Source: Chitinophaga lutea (GTDB lineage: Bacteria; Bacteroidota; Bacteroidia; Chitinophagales; Chitinophagaceae). From it: 64,000 nt of DNA. The translations under genes were made by a program, and so were the position numbers. Each line of letters starts with the position of its first letter. The stretch's first letter is position 1. The DNA is taken from positions 2,914,001 through 2,978,000 of the forward strand of contig NZ_RPDH01000001.1 in the NCBI RefSeq assembly GCF_003813775.1, read 5' to 3'. Of the stretch, positions 17,280-26,164 are shown piece after piece. Under the pieces are notes generated by a model. The model saw nothing but the letters and a program-made list of their open reading frames with translations, was not told the DNA's origin and searched no databases.

Positions 17280-18359
17280 ATGGATAAACGTCACTTTATA
17301 AAATCGTTAGGCGTAGGCAGTCTCGCACTAATGGAACCCGGTCTGGTGGCTAAATCCGCCGCATTGCCGGAGCAGACCGAACCAGCAAAGGCGCAGCATC
17401 GCGTTTGGATAAACCCCAATCATAAAGACACCGCCGCGGAGCTGAAGCAGCGTTATGCCGGTTATAAACAGGCGGGTATCGGGGTGATATATTTTGAAGA
17501 AGACAGCCCGCCACATTTTAAAACCGCGAAAGAAGCCGGGATAGAGGCACACCGGTGGTTCTGGACGATGAACCGCAACGACAAGGAACTGCTGGCCAAA
17601 CACCCCGAATGGTTTTCACAAAACCGGAAAGGAGATTCCTGCGCCACCAAACCGCCGTATGTGGACTATTACCGTTTCCTCTGCCCGAACAAACCGGGTG
17701 TAGTAGCGCACCTGCGCGAACAGGCGGAGCGTATCCTGTCGAAAGACTATGTGGACGGCCTGCATCTGGATTATATCCGTTTTGTGGACGTCATCCTGCC
17801 TGTGAACCTCTGGGCCAAATATGGCATCGACCAGTCGAAGGAATTGCCGGAATACGACTTCTGCTACTGCAGTGATTGCCGCGACAAATACAAAAAGTCG
17901 TACAGCACGGATCCGCTGGAGATGGCGCATCCCGATCAAATCCCTTCATGGCGGCGGTTCCGTTACAACAGCATTACGAATGTGGTGAGCAATATGGCCG
18001 AAGTGGCCCGTCAGCATAAAAAGCCTATCACGGCGGCCGTATTTCCCACGCCGGAAATCGCCAAACGGATTGTGCGCCAGGATTGGGTAAACTGGCCGCT
18101 CAATGCCGTATGCCCGATGATCTATCACGGCTTTTACAAAGAGGGCGTACAATGGATCGGCGATGCGGTGGCGGAAGGGGTAAAGGCCCTGCACGGCAGT
18201 TTCCCTTTATATGCCGGCCTTTTCCTGCCGGATTTCGACGGAGATGCAGCGCAGATCAGGAAAGGTGTACAGCTGGCGCTGGAGAACGGCGCTGCGGGGG
18301 TATCGGTGTTTGGCACGCTGACGCCGGAGGTATTGGGAATATTGAAGGAAACGGTGTGA
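17280..18359 (+). CDS. Exported TIM-barrel protein, putative glycoside hydrolase
   Basis: A 359-residue protein with a Tat-like N-terminus (DKRHFIKSLGVGSLAL) that lacks the second arginine, so export by Tat is uncertain. The rest resembles the alpha-amylase-like GHL10/DUF187-type barrels: RVWINPNHKD, an early strand GIGVIYFEED, then DGLHLDYIRFVD with Asp164 at the place of the barrel's first catalytic-site aspartate. A cysteine cluster CYCSDCRDKYK (Cys195, 197, 200) follows, as in several uncharacterised barrel glycosidases. Later strands include ITAAVFPTPE, AVCPMIYHGFY and LYAGLFLPD. Together with the CBM9-like neighbour it suggests a small polysaccharide-processing pair. The substrate is unknown and activity is not proven. 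Confidence 0.75.
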   Translation: MDKRHFIKSLGVGSLALMEPGLVAKSAALPEQTEPAKAQHRVWINPNHKDTAAELKQRYAGYKQAGIGVIYFEEDSPPHFKTAKEAGIEAHRWFWTMNRNDKELLAKHPEWFSQNRKGDSCATKPPYVDYYRFLCPNKPGVVAHLREQAERILSKDYVDGLHLDYIRFVDVILPVNLWAKYGIDQSKELPEYDFCYCSDCRDKYKKSYSTDPLEMAHPDQIPSWRRFRYNSITNVVSNMAEVARQHKKPITAAVFPTPEIAKRIVRQDWVNWPLNAVCPMIYHGFYKEGVQWIGDAVAEGVKALHGSFPLYAGLFLPDFDGDAAQIRKGVQLALENGAAGVSVFGTLTPEVLGILKETV

Positions 18360-18372
18360 TGAGGGAATGCTA

Positions 18373-18783
18373 CTACCCCATAAACACATCATCCCTCGTC
18401 AGATCATAAAACAGGTTTTGCAGCTGGTGCAGGTGCTGCAATGGCCGGCCGTATGGCGCCCACCCTGCCGCACTCTGCGCTACCGGCTGAAACGCACCGT
18501 CCGTTTCGCGGAGGTAGATGCTGTCTTTCCGGTTGTATTTATAACTGTATACCTCCGGGTCTTCGCCATATTCCTGTTCGCCCGGCAGGAACCCGAATTT
18601 CAGAAGGTGATCGGCTTCCAGTAAGAAAGGATGCACTTTTTCCAGCGGCAGTTTGCTCCTGGGCAGTCCCGAATTATAGACATGCCCTTCCAGAACGCCT
18701 TCCACGCGGAAGGGCGTTTCGATCATATTGTAATCGTAATACCATACCATATTGCCGATACGGATGTCTGTTTCTTCGATCAT
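18373..18783 (-). CDS. Conserved small protein of unknown function
   Basis: A 136-residue soluble protein. It starts MIEETDIRIGNMVWY and contains VEGVLEGHVYNSG and LPLEKVHPFLLEADHLLKFGF. This layout, an IGN-V start followed by a 'plt-e-LLKFGF' segment, is common in uncharacterised Bacteroidota and phage proteins. No catalytic motif, signal peptide or membrane segment is visible. The ATG at 18783 fits the conserved N-terminus; the frame continues 11 codons upstream to 18816 without similarity. It is convergent with the TIM-barrel gene with only 13 bases between stops. Confidence 0.7.
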   Translation of the reverse strand: MIEETDIRIGNMVWYYDYNMIETPFRVEGVLEGHVYNSGLPRSKLPLEKVHPFLLEADHLLKFGFLPGEQEYGEDPEVYSYKYNRKDSIYLRETDGAFQPVAQSAAGWAPYGRPLQHLHQLQNLFYDLTRDDVFMG

Positions 18784-18927
18784 AGTGGTAACAATACGCA
18801 AATATAGGCACAGCAAGGCTTTGCAAGTAATATGTTAATATGCCTTTCGCCCGGTCATAATTTTAAGAAAAATCCTATATTTAGCGTGGCGAATTATTCA
18901 TATTTGCTTGATTTTTAAATCATTCCG

Positions 18928-21264
18928 ATGACGAACCAACTACGTAGCAGGCAGGAGGCGCATCTGCAAAGTGCTCTTCAGCTTGCTCCCATAGGGGCGT
19001 TTCTGGCGGATTTGGAGGGAAATTGTTTCTTTGTTAATAAAGAATGGGAAAAAATATCAGGTCTCACTGCTAAAGAATCTCAAGGTAAAGGCTGGCTGAA
19101 GATCATTGTAAAAGAAGATATCCCTGCAGTAGCCGCCACCATGAAAAATGCGGTCTCATCGCCCCAGGAGCCGCTCCACTTTTCTTACCGGATTATCCAC
19201 CCGCAGCAAGGCATGCGCTATTGCGAGGTTAGTGCCCGCTTCTTTACCGATACCTCGGGCGAAAACTGCTTTTTAGGGTATGTGCAGGATGTGACCATTC
19301 AGAAAGAAGCGGAACGGAAGCAAATGGAACTGACCACCCACCTCCAGTCGCTGATCGCCTCACTGGAAGATATCGTTTTTGAAATAGACGGCAACCAGGT
19401 TTTTCTCAACGTATGGGTGCACGACGAAAGCAAACTGTACATGCCCCGGGAAGCCTTTTTGGGTAAAAGCATCAGTGAGGTGCTGGGCCCTCAGGCGTTG
19501 CTGTTCAGCAGACTGCTGACGGATGTGATGACAAGTGGCCAGGAACGGGAAATCGTTTACCGGCACTGGGACAGCTCCGTCAATCAATGGTACAAGGCCA
19601 GGGCGAAGCCGGTGGTGCGAAAACCGGATCCCTCCGATTGTATCATGATCATCAGCATCGCCGATGTTACCGCCCAGAAAACCGCCGAGCTCTCGCTGCA
19701 GGAAACCAAATACAGCCTTGAGCTGAGCAACCAGCTGCTCGACGTAAGCCAGCAGCTAAGCCAGACGGGTGGTTGGGAATACAACCGGCAGACGGGTGAA
19801 GTGTTCTGGACCAAACATACCTATCTCATTTACGACGTGGATGAAAGTTTCCAGCCCACCCTGGAAAGTTCGATGCAGTTTTTTCACCCGGACGACCGGG
19901 CGCTGCTCGACAAATATGCCGGCGAAGCCATTCGTGATAAAAAGCCGTACGACCTGGAAGTGCGCGTCACCACCGCCAAAAACGTGGAGAAATGGCTGCG
20001 CGCCATCGGCGTGCCGGTGGAGAAAGACGGGGAAGTGGTGATGATCAGGGGTGCGCTGATGGACATCACGCAAAAGAAAACCGACGAACTGGAGCTTATT
20101 ACGGCGAAAAACTTCGCGGAAGACGCGGCCCGGGCCAAGGCTGACTTCCTGTCGATCATGAGCCACGAGATCCGGACTCCGCTCAACGGTATCATCGGTA
20201 TCGCCAACCTGCTCCAGCTGAACCACGCAGAAGACCAGAAAGAATACGTCAGCAACCTGATTTTTTCCGCTGACCACCTGCTGCAACTTATTAACGATAT
20301 CCTAGATCTCAACAAGATCGAAAGAGATCAGTTTGAAATGACCTACTCCGTTGTTAACCTGCACGAGCTGGTGAAGAATATCCACAACCAGTTCAAGTCG
20401 CTGGCAGATGCCAAAAAACTGAAGCTGATCAGCACAATTGACAGCGAGATTCCCAAAAAGGTAAATGCGGACGTCATCCGGCTGAGTCAGATATTGAATA
20501 ACCTCACCAGCAACGCGATTCATTACACTGAAAAAGGAAGTATCACGATCAGCCTCCAACTGGTTAAAAAGCACAAGGAAAAAGTGAATGTCCATTTTTC
20601 AGTGAAGGACACGGGCGTAGGCATTCCGGAAAAATACCACGGCGCGGTGTTCGAAAGTTTCCGGCAGGTAGAGCAGCCCGGCGCCAGGAAACAAGCCGGG
20701 ACCGGGCTTGGCCTCACCATCACGCAAAAACTCATCGAGCTGCACAAAAGCAAAATTTTCCTGGAAAGCACGCCGGGCGAAGGCACGGAGTTTCATTTCG
20801 ATATCCTCTTCGACCTGCCCACCAAAAAGAACCGGCCGCCGGAACGGGCGAAAATCTCCGAGCTATCGGCCTACGAAAGAAAATTCAAGGGTATGCGGCT
20901 GTTGTTTGTAGAAGACAACCAGATCAACGTGATGGTCGCAAAGAGGCAGCTGGAATATTTCGGTATTCGGCCCGACTGTGCGCTCAACGGAACGGAGGCG
21001 GTGCTGCTCCTGAAGGAAAACCAATACGACGTTGCTTTCATCGACCTGCATATGCCTGAAATGGACGGTTACGAGCTATCCGAAATCATCCGGAAAGAAT
21101 ATCCCGAAGTACACATCGTCATTTTCACGGCAGACATTATGCCAGAAGTACGAAGAAAGTTTGCCAGGAGAGGAATATTCGACATCCTGAACAAACCCTT
21201 CTTCCCGCGCGAAATGCTTTCCACCCTGCTGAAGATTGCCCAGGTGAGAAAGCTGGAAATCTGA
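18928..21264 (+). CDS. Hybrid sensor histidine kinase with PAS domains and receiver domain
   Basis: A 778-residue cytoplasmic hybrid kinase without membrane segments. PAS domains are seen at about residues 8-135 (ALQLAPIGAFLADLEGNC), about 142-255 and about 275-390 (GGWEYNRQTGEVFWT). The dimerisation domain has FLSIMSHEIRTPLNGI with phospho-acceptor His413. The ATPase domain shows an N-box (LNNLTSNAIHYT), DTGVGIPEKY and GTGLGLTI. A C-terminal receiver domain starts at MRLLFVEDNQINV and has phospho-acceptor Asp706 (AFIDLHMPEMDG) and the conserved Lys in LNKPFFPREM. Because the receiver is terminal and no output domain is present, the phosphate probably goes on to a phosphotransfer protein elsewhere. 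The PAS domains suggest an intracellular redox, light or ligand signal. No partner gene is adjacent. Confidence 0.93.
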   Translation: MTNQLRSRQEAHLQSALQLAPIGAFLADLEGNCFFVNKEWEKISGLTAKESQGKGWLKIIVKEDIPAVAATMKNAVSSPQEPLHFSYRIIHPQQGMRYCEVSARFFTDTSGENCFLGYVQDVTIQKEAERKQMELTTHLQSLIASLEDIVFEIDGNQVFLNVWVHDESKLYMPREAFLGKSISEVLGPQALLFSRLLTDVMTSGQEREIVYRHWDSSVNQWYKARAKPVVRKPDPSDCIMIISIADVTAQKTAELSLQETKYSLELSNQLLDVSQQLSQTGGWEYNRQTGEVFWTKHTYLIYDVDESFQPTLESSMQFFHPDDRALLDKYAGEAIRDKKPYDLEVRVTTAKNVEKWLRAIGVPVEKDGEVVMIRGALMDITQKKTDELELITAKNFAEDAARAKADFLSIMSHEIRTPLNGIIGIANLLQLNHAEDQKEYVSNLIFSADHLLQLINDILDLNKIERDQFEMTYSVVNLHELVKNIHNQFKSLADAKKLKLISTIDSEIPKKVNADVIRLSQILNNLTSNAIHYTEKGSITISLQLVKKHKEKVNVHFSVKDTGVGIPEKYHGAVFESFRQVEQPGARKQAGTGLGLTITQKLIELHKSKIFLESTPGEGTEFHFDILFDLPTKKNRPPERAKISELSAYERKFKGMRLLFVEDNQINVMVAKRQLEYFGIRPDCALNGTEAVLLLKENQYDVAFIDLHMPEMDGYELSEIIRKEYPEVHIVIFTADIMPEVRRKFARRGIFDILNKPFFPREMLSTLLKIAQVRKLEI

Positions 21265-21265
21265 T

Positions 21266-22744
21266 TTACCTCGCCAGCACTTCTTCTATCTGCCGGTAGA
21301 GCTTTTCTTTATCATCCGGCTGAAAGGCCTTTGCGACGGCCGGTTTTCCCGTTTTGTCGAAGATGAAATACTGGGGGTAATATTCCCTTTTGTCGGGGTG
21401 CTCCGCTAACAGTTCTTTCCAGATGGGCGCAATGGTCTGCCTGTTTTTACGGAAGTGGATGCCGGCCAGGCCGTTCACTTTGATAAATTCTCTCCAGGTG
21501 TTTTCCCGGTGATCTTCATCCATATCGAGATACACGAAGGCTACTGCCTTGTTTTTAAATGCGGCTTTGAGCGGCCCGGTGTGTTTCAGCTGTTCCTTGC
21601 ATGGCCCGCACCAGGTGCCCCATACGTCTAGGTATACGACCTTCCCTTTGAGCGTCTTTATCACATCATAAATCGACCGCACACTGTCTATCACAACGAT
21701 GTCTTTATTGGAGGCATGCTGTGCCAGCATTTGCCGGAGCCCGTTTATTTTCTGATCGATATCGGGATTGAACCTGCTGGCCGGGAACCGTTGCCGGAAA
21801 GCCGCGGCCAGGTGCTGCGCCTGCGTCAGGTCTTTGTATTGATACAGGTTGATGATCTGTTGGTAGTTGTAAACCTCCGTTACATCCGGCGGGAAATTCT
21901 GGAGGCTGCCAATCCAGCGCCAATACGGTTTCCCATATTTGTTGACCAGTACCGTTGCACTGTCCAGACTAATCCCGAAATACGGGATAGGTTCACTGGA
22001 AGGGATATTTTCTTTCTTTATCTGCCTGAATGCTTTTGTTTCGAGATAGCGCACGTAATTGCCGGCAAACGCAAAGTACTGGGGCCCTGCCGGCCAAACT
22101 TCCGGTTCAATCCTGCTGCTGTCGAATACGCTGATGATGAAACTGTCGAGCGCCGCCCTGTTCCGCATGTTGCTGCGGGCCAGGTCGTTCAGGTGATTGA
22201 AGGTGAGGTATCGCAATTCGGCGGCAATCAATTTTTTATATGACCACGGAAGGTCGGATGCCTGAACGGTATTCGTTTTTTGCTGCTGCTGGTGAAAATA
22301 CGGCTGCCTGATGGTGCTGTTCAATTCATCCAGCGGCATCAAGCCGGTTTCATGTTGGAGAAAAAACGGTGTTTCGTCAAAATTGATTTTCCGGAGGAGG
22401 GTATTTTCCTGCAATGCGCTACCGGATAATGGCTGTAACTGTTTGTTCTGTTCATCCCACTGCACTGTCAGTTCTTTTCCGGGAGATAACAGCAGGCTGT
22501 ATGAACGACGCTGGTAATAAAGCGAGGCGAAGCGGATGGATTGCGCCGGCAGCGCGATGTTGAACGTGCCATCTCCTGCCACGGGGATACGGACGGTGTT
22601 TTCGGGATGAAAGCCATATATCAGCGGAATATTGATGGCCAGGCTGTCTTTCCCGCTGTAGTGCAGGATTTTTCCTTTCAGTTGAAACTGGGCCCATGCT
22701 GGAACGGTGGCGGAGAGAAACAATAATATCAATATCTTTTTCAT
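21266..22744 (-). CDS. TlpA-like thioredoxin-fold protein, exported
   Basis: A 492-residue periplasmic or envelope thiol-disulfide protein. The signal peptide ends TVPAWAQ. A beta-rich N-terminal region follows, and a long helical middle. The C-terminal thioredoxin domain begins near KGKVVYLDVWGTWCGPCKEQ with the redox pair Cys379-Gly-Pro-Cys382 and ends YPQYFIFDKTGKPAVAKAF. This arrangement is common among Bacteroidota TlpA/AhpC-TSA proteins. The ATG at 22744 begins the signal peptide; the frame stays open to 23026 but that part overlaps the terminator of the upstream operon. One base separates its stop from that of the hybrid kinase gene. Confidence 0.88.
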   Translation of the reverse strand: MKKILILLFLSATVPAWAQFQLKGKILHYSGKDSLAINIPLIYGFHPENTVRIPVAGDGTFNIALPAQSIRFASLYYQRRSYSLLLSPGKELTVQWDEQNKQLQPLSGSALQENTLLRKINFDETPFFLQHETGLMPLDELNSTIRQPYFHQQQQKTNTVQASDLPWSYKKLIAAELRYLTFNHLNDLARSNMRNRAALDSFIISVFDSSRIEPEVWPAGPQYFAFAGNYVRYLETKAFRQIKKENIPSSEPIPYFGISLDSATVLVNKYGKPYWRWIGSLQNFPPDVTEVYNYQQIINLYQYKDLTQAQHLAAAFRQRFPASRFNPDIDQKINGLRQMLAQHASNKDIVVIDSVRSIYDVIKTLKGKVVYLDVWGTWCGPCKEQLKHTGPLKAAFKNKAVAFVYLDMDEDHRENTWREFIKVNGLAGIHFRKNRQTIAPIWKELLAEHPDKREYYPQYFIFDKTGKPAVAKAFQPDDKEKLYRQIEEVLAR

Positions 22745-22841
22745 GTTCCAATAATACGGTGGCGGTATACCGTATTGCTGGAAATGTGATGAAACGGCCG
22801 GGAAGGGGGATGGACATACAAAAAAGGGATGCAAAGCAAGA

Positions 22842-22870
22842 AGGGCCCGGGTGTTCTCCTGAGCCCCTGA
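22842..22870 (-). terminator. Probable terminator of the DsrE-cytochrome operon
   Basis: On the minus strand GGGCTC and GGGCCC form an imperfect stem with a short loop, followed by TTCTT. It lies 20-50 bases after the stop codon at 22891. Confidence 0.45.
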
Positions 22871-22890
22871 TGACTCGTTGCCATTACCTG

Positions 22891-23304
22891 TTATTGTGCC
22901 ACTTTGATATAGCCCCATCCTTCTTTCTGGCGGGTCATGATGTCGTAAATAGCATCCGGTACTACCTGTACGCCTTCGATCAGCGCCGACGGGGCGATGT
23001 TTTTTCTCTTCATCGTATAGCCGCACACCTTGAACACCACTTTGTGGTCTTTGATCAACGTTTCGATGTCTTTTCTGTAGGGGGAATTTTCTTTGCTCAC
23101 GAGAGATAAGCCTTCGCTGTACATCGCCACTTCCAGGGTGGCGTCCGGCCGGGATTCCATGATCGCCTTGACCTGCCGGATAACAGCCTGTTGGTTGGCG
23201 GGTTCCTTGCTGGTCAGATCAAAAATGACACGGTAGGGCGCGTTTTGCGCCTGCACGGCGATGCCGGCAAAGCATAGTAAAATCAGTGCGAATATCTTTT
23301 TCAT
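22891..23304 (-). CDS. Periplasmic DsrE/DsrF-like protein
   Basis: A 137-residue protein with signal peptide 1-19 (ends IAVQAQ). The mature part has the DsrE-like fold pattern: YRVIFDLTSKEPANQQAVIRQ, the helix-strand segment ATLEVAMYSEGLSLV, and VVFKVCGYTMKRKNIAPSALI, where Cys is at the place of the family's conserved cysteine. It ends in GWGYIKVAQ. DsrE-fold proteins carry persulfide sulfur or bind sulfur compounds; the exported type in Bacteroidota is uncharacterised. Its ATG overlaps the stop of the cytochrome gene by four bases, so translation is coupled. It is the last gene of the three-gene operon. Confidence 0.8.
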   Translation of the reverse strand: MKKIFALILLCFAGIAVQAQNAPYRVIFDLTSKEPANQQAVIRQVKAIMESRPDATLEVAMYSEGLSLVSKENSPYRKDIETLIKDHKVVFKVCGYTMKRKNIAPSALIEGVQVVPDAIYDIMTRQKEGWGYIKVAQ

Positions 23305-24257
23305 GGTTTATTTTTTTGTGATGCAGATCTGTTTTGCTGGATGGGCCCGAAAGGGCCGTATTTATGCTGTACTGTGGAAAATGTATCCGGGAATGGCCCG
23401 AATGGATGGTCGATTGGCTTGGTGCGGATATCGGGCCAGTCTGCCGCGAATGCTTTTGCCGGCCGCGGTTGTGACACGATGAAGGCCGCAACGTTCCAGG
23501 CTTCCGTATCGCTGAGCTGCGGCAATGCGTAAGACGAACCGGGCGGCATATTGTTCTTGATGAAACCGGCCATTTTGGTGAGGCGGTAAATGCCGGCCCC
23601 GGTGTTGAAGCTGCCGCTGCCCCACAAAGGAGGATATAGATAACCGGCAGCGGCTATGTTTTTTTTGCCAGCGCCATCTGCCCCATGGCATTGCATGCAC
23701 TTCTGCTGATATACCAGGTTGCCGGCGACCGGATCGGCGGCAAAGATGGGATAAGGCAGCAGGGTTGTGCCGGTGCCCACAGGCCTGGTTCCTTTGGGAA
23801 CGCCCTGTCCCAGCCATCGCATGTACGCCACTATCGCCTGCATTTCCAGGCCGGTGCTGTCGATCGCCCGGCCGTTCATGCTGCGCTCAAAACAATCGTT
23901 TATTTTTTTCTCGAGCGATTCCACTGTGCCGCTGCGCTCCCTGAATTTGGGATATGTCGAAAACGCAGCCGCGTAATTATTGGCAAGATGTGTCGTGCCG
24001 GCGGAGAGGTGGCAGTTCTGGCAGTTCATGCCATTGCTGGCGTGCGCTACCGTTCCGTTGGGGCCGAGATAAAAAGCAGTGTTGGCGATCAGCGCCCGCC
24101 CATACCGGATGAGTTGACCGTTGCCGGTATGGGGGATGGATGCGGTGTCGGGCGCAGACCACTGCTGTTCCACTGCTTTTTTATCTCTCGTGCAGCGGCA
24201 CAAAAAAACAACTGCCAGCAGGAGAACTGCCGGCCCGGGGGAGCGCAATGCTTTCAT
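23301..24257 (-). CDS. Dihaem cytochrome c resembling thiosulfate dehydrogenase TsdA
   Basis: A 318-residue c-type cytochrome, apparently a lipoprotein (LCRC near residue 21) or with a cleaved signal peptide. It has two haem-binding motifs, CQNCH (residues 79-83) and CMQCH (187-191). Around the first is NGMNCQNCHLSAGTT, then FRERSGTVESLEKKINDC and FERSMNGRAI; this order strongly resembles TsdA, where a Cys about 40 residues after the first haem histidine is an axial ligand. Here Cys122 would fill that place. A Met in NNMPPGSSYALP could ligate the second haem. TsdA joins two thiosulfates to tetrathionate or works in reverse. The start at 24257 lies two bases after the stop of the upstream DsrE gene. 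Function as thiosulfate dehydrogenase is inferred. Confidence 0.75.
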   Translation of the reverse strand: MKALRSPGPAVLLLAVVFLCRCTRDKKAVEQQWSAPDTASIPHTGNGQLIRYGRALIANTAFYLGPNGTVAHASNGMNCQNCHLSAGTTHLANNYAAAFSTYPKFRERSGTVESLEKKINDCFERSMNGRAIDSTGLEMQAIVAYMRWLGQGVPKGTRPVGTGTTLLPYPIFAADPVAGNLVYQQKCMQCHGADGAGKKNIAAAGYLYPPLWGSGSFNTGAGIYRLTKMAGFIKNNMPPGSSYALPQLSDTEAWNVAAFIVSQPRPAKAFAADWPDIRTKPIDHPFGPFPDTFSTVQHKYGPFGPIQQNRSASQKNKP

Positions 24258-24259
24258 AC

Positions 24260-24961
24260 CTAACCTGCAAAACAATACCCACATCCTCTTTCCTGGGCGC
24301 GGCCAATGGCCCATACACCGGAAGGCACCACCTGTATGCCGGGCAGCACACCCGCAAGCCATTCAGCTTTCACAGTGGCAGGATCGAGGCCCATGGAGGT
24401 GGCTACGGCTGCGCTGTACACGGTGATGGCCATATTACATACGCAGAACATTACGCCGCTCTTTTGCAATTGGTCTATACCGATTTCCACCGGCCCTACA
24501 CCAGGTACAGTAAAGTCGTCGGGTTTCGGTTGCCAGAACGGATTTCGTAATGAAGCGGCATGCGTGGCCGGATCTTCAGCCTTGAACACTTCACCGAATT
24601 TGTATTTGCTCCACAAGGCATGATTCATTGCATAAGGGATGGCATCGTGCCGGAGTACGACCACCACGGAGCATTCTTTTTCGGGGGTGCCGGTAGCGGC
24701 ATTGGTGAGCAGAAACACCTTTGGCCAGGCGAATGGAAATATGCCGTGGGGCTGGGTGGCGTCCACCACCAGCCGGTGTTTTCCATTTATTTTTTTGAAC
24801 CAGGCATCCGCCTCATCCGGTAGCCCGGCCTGCTCTGCCAGCCCCGCCTGCAGTTGCATGGGACCGGCCAGCATGGCGAGGCCCAGTGAAGTAGCGCCGA
24901 ACGCTGCTTTGCTCAAAAAATCACGGCGTGTGGAACGAAGATCATGAATAGACACTGACAT
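24260..24961 (-). CDS. Tat-exported DsrE-family protein
   Basis: A 233-residue protein and first gene of the sulfur/redox operon. Its N-terminus has a genuine twin-arginine signal (STRRDFLSKAAFG) and a hydrophobic stretch to about residue 40. The mature domain is DsrE-like: HRLVVDATQPHGI, ECSVVVVLRHDAIPYAMNH, and VMFCVCNMAITVYSAAVATS with two cysteines in CVC. It ends in RGCGYCFAG, a cysteine pair that family members of this size often keep. Tat export implies folding, possibly with a cofactor, before secretion. The product is expected in the periplasm with the cytochrome encoded two bases downstream. A role in sulfur transfer or binding is inferred from fold and context. Confidence 0.8.
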   Translation of the reverse strand: MSVSIHDLRSTRRDFLSKAAFGATSLGLAMLAGPMQLQAGLAEQAGLPDEADAWFKKINGKHRLVVDATQPHGIFPFAWPKVFLLTNAATGTPEKECSVVVVLRHDAIPYAMNHALWSKYKFGEVFKAEDPATHAASLRNPFWQPKPDDFTVPGVGPVEIGIDQLQKSGVMFCVCNMAITVYSAAVATSMGLDPATVKAEWLAGVLPGIQVVPSGVWAIGRAQERGCGYCFAG

Positions 24962-25189
24962 GTGATATCATTTAATGATGAACAAAATGTCTCCAGAATG
25001 GTCTTTCATGTTTTGAAGGAATGTGGCCGGAACAGATTTTTCCCGGGCGGTGGAATCAACCGCCGGTTACATCATGCTTTGGGGTAGGAGTGGTGACGGG
25101 ATGGTATTCTTATCTTGCGAAGGTCTGTAAAATTTTGTGTTCTGCGTATAAACCTGCCTGCGTTAACATCGCATTATCAATTGCCTGCT

Positions 25190-26017
25190 TTAAAAAAGAA
25201 TGTGCCTCCGTGTTTGCAGCGGCAGGCCGGGAAAGAGATTCTCCGGGAATAATATTTTCCCTGCAGCGACTTCTTTCGGTGTGTGACCGCTAAAAAATTT
25301 GAAATCCCGTGTAAAATGCGACTGATCTGCATATCCTAGTTGGTAGGCGATGCCGGACAATTTAGGATCGGGCTGCTGATGCAATAGTTGCAGCGCCGCC
25401 TGGAATTTGATGACACGGATATAGGTGTTCAGCGGGATGCCGGCCCTTTCTTTAAACCGCCGCTGGAATTGCCGTTCGGATATGTTGTAATGTTTGAAGA
25501 TGTTCCCTGTACTGACAGCACTGATATTTTGCTGAATGGAAGAAAAGCTGTCTTCGATCAGGCGGTCGGTTTTGCCGTACCCACTCAGTTTTTTCCAGAT
25601 GAAATCAAACAGGTACCGGCAGATTTTTTCCGGTTTTTCGAGGTTCAGGAGTACCTCATTGATACGGTACCCGGCAAGATCATCGAGGTTGGCGTAGCCA
25701 TCGGCCAGCAGGTCTGCATCTATCTTGAATATATCCTTGACGGCATGCGGCCTGAAGAAAATGCCGATGGTAAAAGCCTCACCGTGAAGGCGGTTTACAA
25801 ACGGTGCTGAACTTTGCCCATATACGAAGCCCACCGGCAGCGGGTTGCCGTTTTCTTCGCTGATAGCCGTCCGGCCTTGTAAATGTTGTACAACGAGGCC
25901 ATGCCGCCCGTCCGGGATAAGCCGTACCTGCTTTGCCGAAAGCCCTTTCCCGGCAGCTGAATACCAGCCGAACGAGATATGGTTGCTGAGATGGCCCGGA
26001 GGCTGGATGAGGATCAT
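25190..26017 (-). CDS. AraC-family transcriptional regulator
   Basis: A 275-residue regulator. The C-terminal third is the double helix-turn-helix of AraC: first HTH around NIFKHYNISERQFQRRFKE, second with LSGIAYQLGYADQSHFTRDF and the closing FSGHTPKEV. The N-terminal part shows a cupin-like sensor region (GFVYGQSSAPF, EAFTIGIFFRPHAV) of the DUF6597 type that many Bacteroidota AraC regulators have. It diverges from the GNAT gene at 26165 with 147 bases between, so that gene and the DHFR-like gene may be its targets. The inducer is unknown. Confidence 0.9.
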   Translation of the reverse strand: MILIQPPGHLSNHISFGWYSAAGKGLSAKQVRLIPDGRHGLVVQHLQGRTAISEENGNPLPVGFVYGQSSAPFVNRLHGEAFTIGIFFRPHAVKDIFKIDADLLADGYANLDDLAGYRINEVLLNLEKPEKICRYLFDFIWKKLSGYGKTDRLIEDSFSSIQQNISAVSTGNIFKHYNISERQFQRRFKERAGIPLNTYIRVIKFQAALQLLHQQPDPKLSGIAYQLGYADQSHFTRDFKFFSGHTPKEVAAGKILFPENLFPGLPLQTRRHILF

Positions 26018-26164
26018 CAGGTAATTTTTATGCCTGTTTCATGGCAATTGTTTCGAAGTTAACAAAAAAGCCCTGCTCTGCCGAACCGGAAAGATGTCGG
26101 TTCTGTTCTATTTTAAATTTCTCCGGCAATGTAATTTTAGCACCCATAGCAGATATGTAAACAT

